Source of the DNA: Chromera velia
Lineage: Eukaryota > Sar > Chromeraceae
Length of the DNA stretch: 55,332 nt
Assembly: GCA_018398765.1 (NCBI GenBank)
Contig: JAHBMJ010000150.1
Location: 1-55,332, forward strand
Reading direction: 5' to 3'
The notes below the pieces were generated by a model that was not told where the DNA came from, did not search any database, and saw nothing but the letters and a program-made list of their open reading frames with translations. Positions 12,524 through 23,589 of this stretch are shown here, piece by piece (positions within the stretch are counted from its first letter, which is position 1; every line of letters begins with the position of its first letter). Made by a program: the position numbers and the translations under genes.

Positions 12524-14098
12524 CTAGCAACTTAAATCATTGCTTCTGAAGGTTGGTTCGGGACCTGCGGACTCTAAAGCAATGCGAAGGTATAAAGCAG
12601 CGCTTTTCAAAGAAGATCGACATTTAATATCATACCGCCATTTGCGAAGCTCAGATAGCCTTGAAGGACGAGCCTTCAGAGAATCTGGGTAAGGGGCCCT
12701 GGAGAAGTCAGCATAAAATCCCATCACCCCACTATAAAGGTCAGACTTGCTCAGCCCGATTTGCGCAAAGTCTGCAGCATTAAACAGAAAAAAGTAACCA
12801 GACTTCCATTCCGTGCTTTCCCCCTCTTCTGCACGAGGGGGTCCCACCAGGAAAATGTCGAAGTCAGTGCTATGATACGGTTCTCCTTGACCACACCGCA
12901 ATCGATAGCTGTTTACGTGGGCAATCGGGCCAAAGAGACTCGCGTCTCTCCAATACGAAGTCTTGAGTTGGATTCTGAGCACCTTGAAGTCTTGGCAAGA
13001 AGGGAGTCGCGCAATGATGTCGTAGGGAGCCGACGCGTCTTCAGCTTGATCTATTTTGAGCCCGGCCTCGTCAAAAAGGGGCTGGAACGATTTGAGAGTC
13101 TTCCTTTCTACCCACTTTTCTCTCGAGATCTGACGCTCGAGCTCCTGAAAAGTCCACAGACGGACGCCATTTGCCGCTTTTCCTCCTGCGGCGGCAGCTT
13201 CTTCAAAAATCCGAAGAAGCCAATCCCCGAGAAATGTGCCCCGTATGTCGCTCCGATCAAGACTGCAACGAGATTCTTTCGTGTCGTACTTCTGGCCTCC
13301 CAATGTGATAGACACGTTCCCGCTGTTCGTACCGATGTGGGATCCTGAGAAGGCCCACACTCTTGGGTCGTTCATGGGCTGTGGGTCAACGGGTAGGGAT
13401 TTCGTCAAGAGAGCAGCAGGCTGAGCGCTCGTTTCCTGTCTCTCAAGAGAGACGCACAAAACAACGATGCCTGTGTACTCTTCTTTCGAGATGCGGAAAC
13501 GCCATTTTGGCTTGTTGACAGCGTCTCGACGAGTTCTCGACTTAAATTGCACAGCCAGCCACCAATTTTCCGTCGAGCCGACTGGTCGAAGCGCCATGTC
13601 GGCCTTGGCAGAGTCTGGCAAAGGAACTACCGGCTCTTCGAGGCCCCGAAAACCCTCTGAAGGTTTGATCGCCACCCGAACAAGCTGCTTTGCAGAGAAC
13701 TCTACTTCAAGCCTGTCTCTGGCGCTCATGTTCCAACCTTTCTGTGATCCACGGACGCTTCCAAGCTTGTCAGTGCCCTGGACATATTGCTGGCTTTCTG
13801 TCAATTCGAGGCTCGATGACATGGACCGTCTGGTCCCACTGTCGACACAGACAAGCTTGGGAGACACCTGCGAAGGTCTACACCAACATGACACAGCGAC
13901 TCTTTGAAAGCCATTGAGTGCTCTTGGAAGATAGCAAGAGTTTCGGCCTGTCCAGCTTTCTACGCCAGCTCCTGCTTTCCGGACAACCCCACTATTCCCG
14001 AAGCTTTGACAAGCGGCAAAGGGTAAAATGCCCCGGAACCGACGACTTCCAGCCAACATGGAGAATCCCCGAAGAGGAAAGAACCTGGCTGGCACCAT
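12524..14098 (-). CDS. Tandem PD-(D/E)XK nuclease-like protein, intronless
   Basis: A single open frame of 524 codons. Two similar modules can be seen. The first has ADMALRPVG (D167) followed by WWLAVQFKS (Q184-x-K186) and FRISKEEYTGIVVLCVSLER. The second has APYDIIARLP (D360) followed by VLRIQLKTS (Q377-x-K379), then STDFDIFLVGPP and GYFFLFNAADFAQIGL. A buried Asp, a strand with Q/E-x-K, then a helix and further strands is the core of the PD-(D/E)XK nuclease fold. Gln in place of Glu occurs in several active members. The N-terminal 45 residues are rich in Arg and hydrophobic residues and could be a targeting peptide. The gene lacks introns, unlike most neighbours, and lies beside a LINE, so it may belong to a mobile or laterally acquired family. 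Nuclease activity is inferred, not shown. Confidence 0.6.
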   Translation of the reverse strand: MVPARFFPLRGFSMLAGSRRFRGILPFAACQSFGNSGVVRKAGAGVESWTGRNSCYLPRALNGFQRVAVSCWCRPSQVSPKLVCVDSGTRRSMSSSLELTESQQYVQGTDKLGSVRGSQKGWNMSARDRLEVEFSAKQLVRVAIKPSEGFRGLEEPVVPLPDSAKADMALRPVGSTENWWLAVQFKSRTRRDAVNKPKWRFRISKEEYTGIVVLCVSLERQETSAQPAALLTKSLPVDPQPMNDPRVWAFSGSHIGTNSGNVSITLGGQKYDTKESRCSLDRSDIRGTFLGDWLLRIFEEAAAAGGKAANGVRLWTFQELERQISREKWVERKTLKSFQPLFDEAGLKIDQAEDASAPYDIIARLPSCQDFKVLRIQLKTSYWRDASLFGPIAHVNSYRLRCGQGEPYHSTDFDIFLVGPPRAEEGESTEWKSGYFFLFNAADFAQIGLSKSDLYSGVMGFYADFSRAPYPDSLKARPSRLSELRKWRYDIKCRSSLKSAALYLRIALESAGPEPTFRSNDLSC

Positions 14099-14481
14099 GG
14101 TGTGAATGAAAGTGAGACGGGAATTCGATCAGCATATCCTCACGTGGCGGTCCCTTTTACGCGATCAACCAGGACTGCTAAATGGACGTCTGGAGGTGTC
14201 TTCATAGTTCCAATAAACTATTTTCTATAACATGAGCGAATCGAACTCCGTCTACACACATGTCTCCAGTGACGGAGTCCAGAAACTCTCAGGATTGACA
14301 TGGATATTATTAATAATTTAATAGGATCGACTTTATATGACGATCGACGAGGATTATATTAACACGAGAGTGGGCGCGCAGTGCGCGCTGACGTTGTCGT
14401 GGTGGGTACTCCCGTTGTCGAGTCCGGCGTCGAAAGAAGGACACACACAAAAGTTCTTCTGTTTCGAGGCGTCGTAAGCGG

Positions 14482-15008
14482 ATACCCTGGACATTAATTT
14501 GTGGCCATTTGTATGCTTTGACTTTCTTTTTCTTTTCTGCAGGCCTTCATACAGGACCTGGGCCGGCCCCGACCGATGAGCGTGCGCCGTGGAGGGGGGG
14601 GGGACACCGCCGCCGCCGCCGCCTGGCGCCCTCTGCGTACGTGGATGCAGAGATTGTACGCATGCACTCATTCATGCATTGTTCATCTGCATGCTCGTTT
14701 TTTTTCACGCTCCATACGGACTGACTGACTGACTATGTCTAACTACGGTACCTGGACTTCTGTCAATCGACGCAACACTCTGGTAGTGAGAAAGTGTGCG
14801 TGGGAGATAAGTAGAAAAGCTGTTAGAAAACAAAGCAACGAGTAAACGGATAGGTAGCAACAGCATGTGTTGTTTGTTCTTGCTTGGCTAGGGAGACGCC
14901 CCCACCTCATGCTCAGGCGGGATGGTCAGTGAAAGGGGGAGATGGTTTTAGATTGGTCTCCCACGCCTAGGCACGCATAGAATGGCCACAAATTAATGTC
15001 CAGGGTAT
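14482..15008. mobile_element. MITE with perfect 28-bp inverted ends and GCGG duplication
   Basis: Bases 14482-14509 (beginning ATACCCTGG) are the exact reverse complement of 14981-15008 (ending CCAGGGTAT). The four bases GCGG occur directly outside both ends (14478-14481 and 15009-15012), as expected for a target-site duplication. The 527-bp body has no credible coding frame, although false ORFs cross it. A 4-bp duplication does not fit hAT (8), Mutator (9-11), Tc1/mariner (TA) or PIF (3); Sola elements are one group with 4 bp. Confidence 0.85.
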
Positions 15009-15012
15009 GCGG

Positions 15013-16195
15013 ATGCCTTTTCACGCTCCTCTTTTACAACACTATATACAACATCATTACTCAGAGAGACGGGAAACCCGCCAAGCATTCACTCAACAAT
15101 TGCCATGCAGTAAGCAGATTGAGTTGTATAACTCAAGTAAAGTAAAGTGAACTTGAGTTTTGAAGGAAAATGATGTTTAAAAAACTTTAGAGTAATTGTG
15201 GGGGCCGGCTTATATATAAAGAAATTTTTATGTGTTCCTTATAGTTGGGCTGGAATAACAACTATGTGCGTACAATTAACTCACTGCTTGGTTATACGCT
15301 AGTAAGATTTGAACATGATTTGGTCCCAAAATATAAATTCCTGTACAGGGAGTGCCTACGAAGTAATCTCAGACGCGAGTATAGTACGTATAGTAAGATA
15401 TCACGATATTCCCGGCCGGACATGGCCGGACCATGCAGGAGCGGAGCGGCGGCACACATGGTTGAGGCCAACTTGGCCCGGGCCAACCCCGGCCAGCAGG
15501 GCTGGGGAAAGAATTTAAATGTACGAAACAGAAGGAAAAGATTCACGAAAATTGTGTGCAAACACTACAAAAAATCGTTAACTATAAATTTTATTCCTTA
15601 AAAAAAAATAAATTTACCCCGTATATAAAATTATGTAAAATACTATAGTATACTTTTAAAAATTCATACAATACGGTTTGGGATTATCTTACGGGAAGAA
15701 TCTACTCTATAATAAGTCTCCATCCCACATATAGTCAAAGTAAGTCAAAGTTAGTTCAAAATTTTTTCGATAAAGGTACGTTTATTCATACATTATTTGA
15801 TTAATTAAAATTTAAAACTATAAAATGAATCGACGATCGAGCAAATATGAAAGCAAATGCCTCCTTTAAATGCTCTTTGGAGAACTTAAACCAGAACTTA
15901 ATAGACTAGTACTTGTATTCATTGTGTGTACTATTCAATAAGTTTGGATGTCATATCAGACAACACATGTACTTAAAAATTAAAAAGACGTTCTTAAAAA
16001 CCGGGCTTTTCAAGACTGAACATTATTCTTATACCGATCAAATCTTTAGATCAGCATCTACGTGTTCTCACCCGAGACCCCAAAATAGCCCCCATATGCA
16101 AAAATTGCCCACCCAGCCTCGCCCTGGCTGTACGCGGCAACAGTACGCCAGCCGTTGTATTTATCTGCCCCTGAACCAGACCAGCACCCGTGTGG
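15013..16195. other. Intergenic stretch, mostly AT-rich
   Basis: No supported gene. The first part is mixed, with a short GC-rich island (about 15410-15500, GGCCGG and GGCCAAC words), and the rest is AT-rich. Open frames here show no recognisable protein character. Confidence 0.5.
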
Positions 16196-19100
16196 TCAGT
16201 CTTGTATGAATCTCACCGACTTATCAAATACGTTCTTGTAGTAGACCAACACAACTGCGTCTCTCTCTTTTTCCTGTCCACCCTCCTGCTCAATGTTCGG
16301 ATCTGCCCCCTCTTCTTCCGCAGCTCCGTTGGCATCCTTCGAAGACTTTCCACGGCCTTTCCCCTTCCCCCCTGCCTTTCCAGCCTGTCCCGCCCCTGCG
16401 CTACTGCTTGAATCTGCTGCCCCGACCTTCGCATCGAATCGCACCCTGAACTTTCCACTCTTCCCAAACGGACCCTCAATCACTCCCGAAGTGCCAGAGC
16501 GACGATGCACCACCTGCAGGAAGTTTAAAAAGATATTTCAGAATCGAAAGGATGGGCGGCCACCTGAAAGAAAGTATGGACGGTTCGACAAAAAATACAT
16601 TGGCATGCAGGGTGGCAACAAAATCCCCCATGGAAAAATGGATCCCAGTACCAGATGATCGATGCTACTCTGCATGTTGTATTCCTGTCTCACTGTACTC
16701 CTCAATGAAAGATGACATGGAATCTTCTTTCTTACGAGCGCTGCCCCTTTATCCGTCTGGCTCTGTGTCGACGTTCCTGGCGAGCCCGCCGGGTCAGAAA
16801 AAGAAAAGCGCTAATAGGAATTACTGGCCTTCAATCCCGCAAAGAGGGTGATGTCGGTCTCCTTCTTGAACATTCCCTTGCAGATCGCTGAGTATTCGTC
16901 GTTCTCCACGCGCTCCACAACGCCCACCCTCTCCTTCCTTTTCAAGACCCGCAGCAACTTCCCGAACTCCGCACACTTGTCCTTCTCCTTCTCGCCTGCG
17001 CTTCCCATCGGAAGGGGCCCGGAAAGCGTTTTGCCGAACAGAGCGAGACGGCACGAGGGGGAGTGGACGTCCGCGTCCAGCTTCGAGGCAATCAACAGGG
17101 AACCCTGGGGAACCTGTACAGACACATGCAGACACATGCAAGGACTTGTTTACTAGGTAGTAATATGCCTGCCTTCCATTCTTTATTCATTGACAATTTC
17201 ATTTTGGGACCGAATGACTCACGATGAAACCCACCCACTCCCCAAATCCCCAACACAAAGAGACAGACATGCGTGGACATGGAGGTACCTCCGCAGCGCT
17301 AAACACAAAAGGGAAACAGGCAAAACTAGGCCTCCCTCCATCAGATCATCAAGAGAGCCCTCGTAAGACTTCTGCTCATGCACAGATTTCGTTCTCTGCA
17401 TTTGACTCTTTCTTTCTACCTGAAGAGACACATACCTGCACTGGTCTCTCAAAGAGGATGACTGCAAACGCGAAAGGGTTAGAGGACTCTCCCGTCTGCT
17501 TATCGGAATGAGACCCGGCTCCATTCGATGTTGCCCCTCCCGTTGCTGTCTGTTGACTCTGCTGAGGGGAAAGCAACTCCTCCAACCAATCAAAGTTCCG
17601 GTTCGACTGCTGAGGCTTCCCCCGACCCTTTTCGTTCCCTGACGCCTCCCCTTCGTCCCCCAGAGGAAAGGAGGATGGCCACCGGGACGCCTCCCGAGAC
17701 ACGAGACCCCCCAACGCCAGAGAACATGCATGAGACGGGACTGCAGAGCTGCCCTCCGAGGTAGCGGTATCCCCCGTTTCGCTCCCTTTCTTTCCTTCTC
17801 CGTTGAGCTCCCTACTCTCTTTTCCTCCTCCCTTCGAGTGCGGCACAAAAAAGATGAAGGACGCCATTGTGGTTGTGTGTCCGATAGTCACGTGGAACTT
17901 CTGCTTGCTCAAAACCTGCGGAATGATTCACAGAGCAGCGCAGACACAGCAGGAAGAGATGCACCAGAAGAGGAAAACGTTTGGGGAAGACGGGGTCTCA
18001 GCCAGGGGAAATGAACACAACAAAGCGAGGCATCAGAACAGAGGAAAGATTTTCATCTTATTTTTGAGCGGAAGATGTGCAGGATTGCTCTTTGTGGAGA
18101 GGGTGCCTGCGTCCTTGCCAACAAATAATGAAAAACTCTAAGCAGCTCCAGAGAGCCGAGAGGCCCCATGGGAGTTTGACCTCATCCGCATTGATCAGGG
18201 GCCCCTGAAGATCCATCCAACTTTTCATGGAGAGCAAGCAGACTGACTGACAGGGTGTTTGAAGTAATGGATTTTCTGGACAGCGGCAACCACAGCCCTC
18301 GCAGGGGCGGGTGCGGACGCGGGAGATACAAGCACTCCCCTTTCCTGCAAGACGACAGAGGGAAAGGAAGAGAAGACGGAATTCACGTGTCCGTCTCTTC
18401 TTCTTTGGAAAAGGATCCACCAGAGATTGAGGCAAACAAATTGAAGACATGAGGAGTCAACCTTGAAGCTGTCTTTCTACGACGCCTTCAAAAGAATGTT
18501 TGACGCAACCACACGAAGAGACGGAGACACAAGCGGAGCGTCTCACTCCTCGGAAATCCTGAGAAGAGAAGAGAAGAGAAGAGAGGGAAAAGGTGCGCTG
18601 TATCTTTCCGCTTGTACCAGGACCTTCTTAATCCTCTCCTTTCTTTGACACCTCCTTCCAAACAGACAGACAGACAAACCAGCTTGGAAGCATCCATCTG
18701 AGGGACGTTGATTGCGCACCTGCACTCACACCAACACCGACACCGAAACACGGACACGCACTCAATGAAACTATACTTGGCTAGTGGGAGAGGGGTACGG
18801 TTCTTCAGTGCCCGACAGAGAGAGACAAACTAAGAACACAACAGAGAGGGATCCGTTCCTGTTCGAACGACCCGCTCCCCTCATGGATTGCAAACAAAAC
18901 GGTGCTTCTGAATGAGTACCTACTACCATTTTTTTTTCAACCCAGAGACCTTCAAACAGGTGGCCTGTTGTCATTTGAGCCTCCTTTGAGCCTGTTGTCA
19001 TACTTTTCAGGTACGAGAGAAGCAGTACAATTAATCCGACCGATCGATACAAATCATTAGAAAAAGGGCCCACTCACCTATCGCCTTGAATGGCCTCGTT

Positions 19101-19361
19101 TACGTTCCTTTTGAACATCTGCGGACCGGCAGACAGATAGACAGACAGGCAGACAGACATGTATGTAAACACACCCGCACTAACAAACACACGCACGCAC
19201 GCAGATAGAAAGAGAGGGACGGAGTAGGAGAGATGGTCCAAAAAAGAGAGGGACCTCATTCTACGTGGTGGATTCTGAAGATCCATCCGCCTTTCCCTTC
19301 AAAATTGAAGCTCTGTTCTCTCTTGACTATCTCTCTGTCTCTCAGCTCCTCCTCCTCCTCC

Positions 19362-19441
<80 letters not shown>

Positions 19442-20969
19442 GAGAGAGAGAGACAGAGGCAGGAAGGCCATACAATCGCCTTCTCAAACAAGCTCCGAGA
19501 AAGCTTTCATGATGCTTACCTGGATCGTCCGTACCTTCCCTCCGCCCCCCGCCCCTCCGAGGGCAGACTCAACGGAGGCCCCCACCTGAAGGGACCCACT
19601 TACGACTGTCCCCGTGACAATCGTTCCCTTTCCCTTCAGAGAGAAAGCGTGATCAAAGGCGAACCAGAGAGGACCTGTTCTGTCTCGGGAAGGAATCCTC
19701 ACCCTCTCTGCAAGGACACGCTTCAGGTCTCCAATCCCAATCCCATCAACATCAGGTTGACCAGACGGAGCAGAAGGTTCGTTTCCCTCCTTGTCCGCCC
19801 CTTCAGAATTTGCCCCCCCTTCTTGAGTCTGACTAGATCCTGCGGTTGCTGTTGCTGCCGTTCCGGCTGCTTCCCCCCCCGATGAAGACGGTGAGGCCGC
19901 CACGGGGATGAAGGGAACGTCGGAGCCGAAATTCGTTTTTGCAAAGACCTTTTGGAGTCTGGAGATCAGAGTGTCGATCTGCACGCACGCACGCAGGCAG
20001 GCACTCGGAGATACAGGGAAGGAGCAGCGAGCAGGATCAAGAGAGGTGGTGATTCAGATTCATGGAGAAGAGAATGACGAGAAATACCATGGATGTGCGT
20101 GAAAAGGGAGGAGTAAAAGAGAGAGCACCACAACGGTCGAAAGGAATCTCGATGAGTCATTACGGAAATTACGACGGTCTGAGTATTTCTCTTTTCTTTC
20201 CTCGTCTGACTCGATAAAGACATTCAGGCAGGCAGGTTGCTCGGTCTCTGACCTTTTTCTGTCGTGTCTCTTTTGGAAAGAGGTCGATCTTGTTCAGCAC
20301 CACAAAGATCTGAGGAGCGAGAATCTCAGCAAGCACCAAACATTCTGCAGAAACAGAAAAGAACGCAAACACGAAAATCATGCCCCCAAAAGGACATCGC
20401 ATCCACTCGTTGTGATGTCGTCCTCACCTTTTCTCTTCATCTTACTTGCTCTCACACTTGTCACACCGTCGCTCTCTAGGGGCACACAGAGACAGGAGAC
20501 GCCCCCTATCGACCGTCTTCTTCGGGGGGTGGAGAGAGCAGCGTACAACAAAGAGGCACGCAGAAAAGTCATAAAACACAGCCGCTTGTTCCTCTACAGA
20601 CGGACCTGCAGTCTGGGTCTGGATTCCTTTTGTTGCGTCCACCACCAGAAGCACCGCATCGATAATCTGGGCCCCCCCGATGACCGTCTTCATCAGAGAC
20701 GCGTGGCCCGGACAGTCCACCAGGCAGATCTGCAGCCGCCCCACAGGCTCTCCGGACGGAGCCAGTTTCTCTGGCGGGGTGTCCAAAGCGAAAGCAGTGA
20801 ACCCAAGGTCGAGAGTGATCCCTCTCTCCTGCGACTGCGGGTGTTTGTCGAGAGACGCCGTGGAGGTCACCTGACTCAAAGCTCGGACAAGGCTCGTCTT
20901 CCCGCTGTCGATGTGGCCGAGCACTCCCACGTTCACATTTCTCATGGGCTTATCCTCTCCCTCTGACAT
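16196..20969 (-). CDS. EEFSEC: Selenocysteine-specific elongation factor (eukaryotic SelB)
   Basis: This GTPase brings Sec-tRNA to the ribosome at recoded UGA codons. Nine exons join in phase: 20969-20606, 20344-20253, 19978-19520, 19118-19078, 18719-18680, 18344-18252, 17915-17436, 17113-16829 and 16513-16196, giving 723 residues. Domain I has the G1 loop GHIDSGKTSLVRALS (G18-T25), the family-specific HPQSQERGITLDLGF, the G3 box VDCPGHASLMKTVIGGAQII, and the G4 NKID in VVLNKIDLFPKETRQK. Domain II carries FDHAFSLKGKGTIVTGTVVS. The later exons carry FKRNVNEAIQGDR, VVAAVQKIHYFKHP, KFHVTIGHTTTM, SKLDADVHSPSCRLALFG and MFKKETDITLFAGLK, all in the order of animal EEFSEC. The start MSEGEDK was chosen because it lies just before the G domain; an in-frame ATG 132 bp upstream is possible. 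Acidic and Ser/Gly-rich inserts make it longer than animal orthologues (about 600). Intron 8 has a GC donor. Confidence 0.93.
19365..19440. repeat. (CA)n microsatellite in EEFSEC intron 3
   Basis: About 38 CA units, broken once by a G, followed by (AG)n to 19452. They lie in the intron between the third and fourth exons of the EEFSEC gene. Confidence 0.95.
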
Positions 20970-22456
20970 AGCGTGTACCACGATGCTTTGAAGGAAGCAG
21001 ATTTTCGGCTGCGATCGATATTGAGCGAGAAGGGTACGGAAGAGACGGCGAGGATAGAAGGAGACGCCTCTGCTTTTGCCGTCTCCAAAATACGCACCCA
21101 AAGAGCAAGAGAGGCGCCCACGAACAGCAGCTATTCAGATCAACTGTTTGTGATTGAAGACTCTTTTCCCCAATCTGCCTGTATCGATCAAGCAGCATGC
21201 AACTTAGTCTGTCCAGACTCTCGGGGGCCAGTGACGGCATTAATACAGCTATAGTTCTTACAGAGAAAGCCGAGAGGGCCGGGACCCCTACAGATCCTCT
21301 ATAGGGAGAGAATGCGGCGACGCCACGCTGCATGGCGACGCATGCATGGCCGGCGTAGATGATGGCGACGCCATGGCTGGCATGGCACCACCACCACCGT
21401 CGCCATGGCGATGCCAAGACGCGCGGATCAGCTGCCTCTCTCTTTTGTTCGGGCAATCAACCTTGTTGCCGTCGAATTCAAGGCCCAGCTTCACGTCAGT
21501 CCCTCCTTCCTTTGGTTTCCGTTGATCCTCACAGAGGCTTATACTGTTGATCTTCCAAGGAGTAATTTTGTGGGGTCAACCGTTACATACCGTCAATCCA
21601 TAACCGAAATAAGATCGGGCAAGTCGATCATTCCATATCTCTATATACGTAAAAACTGGTATGCAAATATTGTGTTACAGAAATTAACTAGTGTGTAAAT
21701 AAGTACCTAATAAGAAATTTATCTTAAGATCCAGAAAAGGGAATATATTCTTATAATTCAGCATATTAATTCTGTAAAAGTAACATTTTTGAAGATGAAA
21801 CATCATCATCAATCAATCACATTAATTCATATTAATTCAAGGTAGAATGATAATATAGAATTCAAGTGATACAGACTATTGCTTACACTAAATAATATAC
21901 TATAAGATATATCTGATTGATTGATAGCTTGATTGATCTCATATTTAACAATAATTGATATACTAATGAGTTATATCACTCAGTCTATATAATATAATAT
22001 AAAAATATACATTAAAAACACTCTTATAGCTAGTCTTATAGCAATCCTAGCATGAATAACTGATGATACCTCAGGAGATCAGGGGTTCCCTTCACGGCCT
22101 TTGTCAGACAGACAGTCTACAAATGAATAAGACAGACCCACTCAACAAGGAGTGAGCATGGTCAAATCCGAGTGCAGCTGCTGTTTTATGCTTAATGAGG
22201 GAACAGGCTTATGCCTTCTTAAATAGACTTTTGCCCTCAAGTCGGACCTGAAATATTACATTACGTTTTACGCTATATTTATTACTTTACTTACTTAATT
22301 GTGGTTAATTTATGCTGCATACATCATGATCCCCTCTCTCCAATTAATCAGCCAAACAAAAAAGAAAAACATAAAGTACATGCTCCAGGTTTCATGGATG
22401 ATACTTCAAATCCGATTTTTTTTATTTATCAAGTGTTATTGATGGGTTAATACAAC
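20970..22456. other. Upstream region of EEFSEC and AT-rich intergenic DNA
   Basis: The first 300 bp would hold the EEFSEC promoter; no motif stands out. At 21311-21412 there is a cluster of imperfect GCATGGCGACGC-type repeats (GGCGACGC, GCATGGC, CGCCATGGC). From about 21640 the DNA is AT-rich with no gene seen. Confidence 0.5.
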
Positions 22457-22760
22457 TTAATTAATAACATAGTAATTAAGTTTTTTTAATTTATCATAAC
22501 CAATATCACAGTGGTACTGAAAGTTTCCATCTGCTTCAAACTTGGCCCCGCAAAAGCGGCAAGTGAGCCGGCCACTGTTGTCATAGGGAGGCAGAGTAAA
22601 AAGAATTGTAGGGGGGTTATTGCCCAACAGTCTGGCCACCTTCTCTTTGAAGGTCTCTACGCCTCCCCCCTCCCCTTCACACTCTCTATCTTCAGAGTCC
22701 TCCTCTACCCGCTCCTCCGCCTCCTCGCCTACCCCAAACACCAAGTCAAACACAGCTCCC
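22457..22760 (-). CDS. Small zinc-finger-type protein, terminal exon
   Basis: An exon begins after the acceptor CTGCATGCAG (exon top at 22760) and ends with a stop codon. An acidic stretch (EEAEERVEEDSEDREC) is followed by TCRFCGAKFEADGNFQYHCD, in which two Cys two residues apart, then His and Cys, could form a zinc site near the C-terminus. A possible first exon is 23519-23479 (MVTPSRRVSVFPSK, then donor GTGCGT), but I could not trace the exons in between. Function is not recognised. Confidence 0.4.
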
Positions 22761-23218
22761 TGCATGCAGAAAACAACAAAGCACAGTGCAAAGATCGAAT
22801 GGTATCTATCAAATCAGAGAGTGATCACAAAGCGAGGAGAATTGGACCTCAATTGACCACGCCTTTCGCTCTACTACAGGCCTTCTCCCGTCTGTAGGTG
22901 CCAAAGAAATTAGAAAAACTATTACATAGAAGAGAGTTTAAGACAAAATGAAGAAAAAGTTTAACACGACTTGTAACTCCATCCGATTCGCTGACCAAAG
23001 TTCTTTAGAAGAATGAAGGTTCCTCAGAATCTGATTCCCCCCTCCGATCCAGACCGCGGCATCGGGGTAAGGAACGCACGCAAGGCCTCAGAAGCATCTG
23101 CAGGAAGGAAGACAAGGAAAAACGACAAGAGGGAAGACAGAAAGAGACCGGAAAGAGAAAGGAAAAATGAAACTGAAAGGCAAAAACGCATTTTAAACGT
23201 ATAGCAAAAAAGAAGTGG

Positions 23219-23337
23219 CTGTGTCTGTCTGTCTGTCTGTCTATCTATCTGTCCGTCCATCTGTCTGTCTGTTTATCTGTCTGTTTGTCTGTCTCTCTTT
23301 TCAGGGAGAGAGACGAAATCTATACTTACTCTGACAG

Positions 23338-23374
<37 letters not shown>

Positions 23375-23393
23375 GTCTGTCTGTTTTTGGTTC
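23219..23393. repeat. CTGT/CTAT tetranucleotide repeats
   Basis: Two tracts of (TGTC)n with TATC variants flank a short unique segment (23299-23337). No coding value. Confidence 0.9.
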
Positions 23394-23589
23394 ATTGCAG
23401 TCTCTTATCCGTTTCATTCCGTTTCTCTTTTATTGTGCCTGAGCCTCTCCCATCTCTCTTGTTTGTCTTCAAGAACGCACCTTTGAAGGGAAGACAGAGA
23501 CCCGACGACTGGGGGTGACCATCACGCTCTTGAAAAGGCTGCTGTGTCCCTTTCTGGTTTGGTTCCACTTTTTCATCCTCCAGTAAGGA

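Noticed and set aside
14354-14724. Open frames crossing the left end of the MITE
   Set aside because: Low-complexity Gly/Arg translation of a GC-rich run inside a non-coding element; no homologous look.
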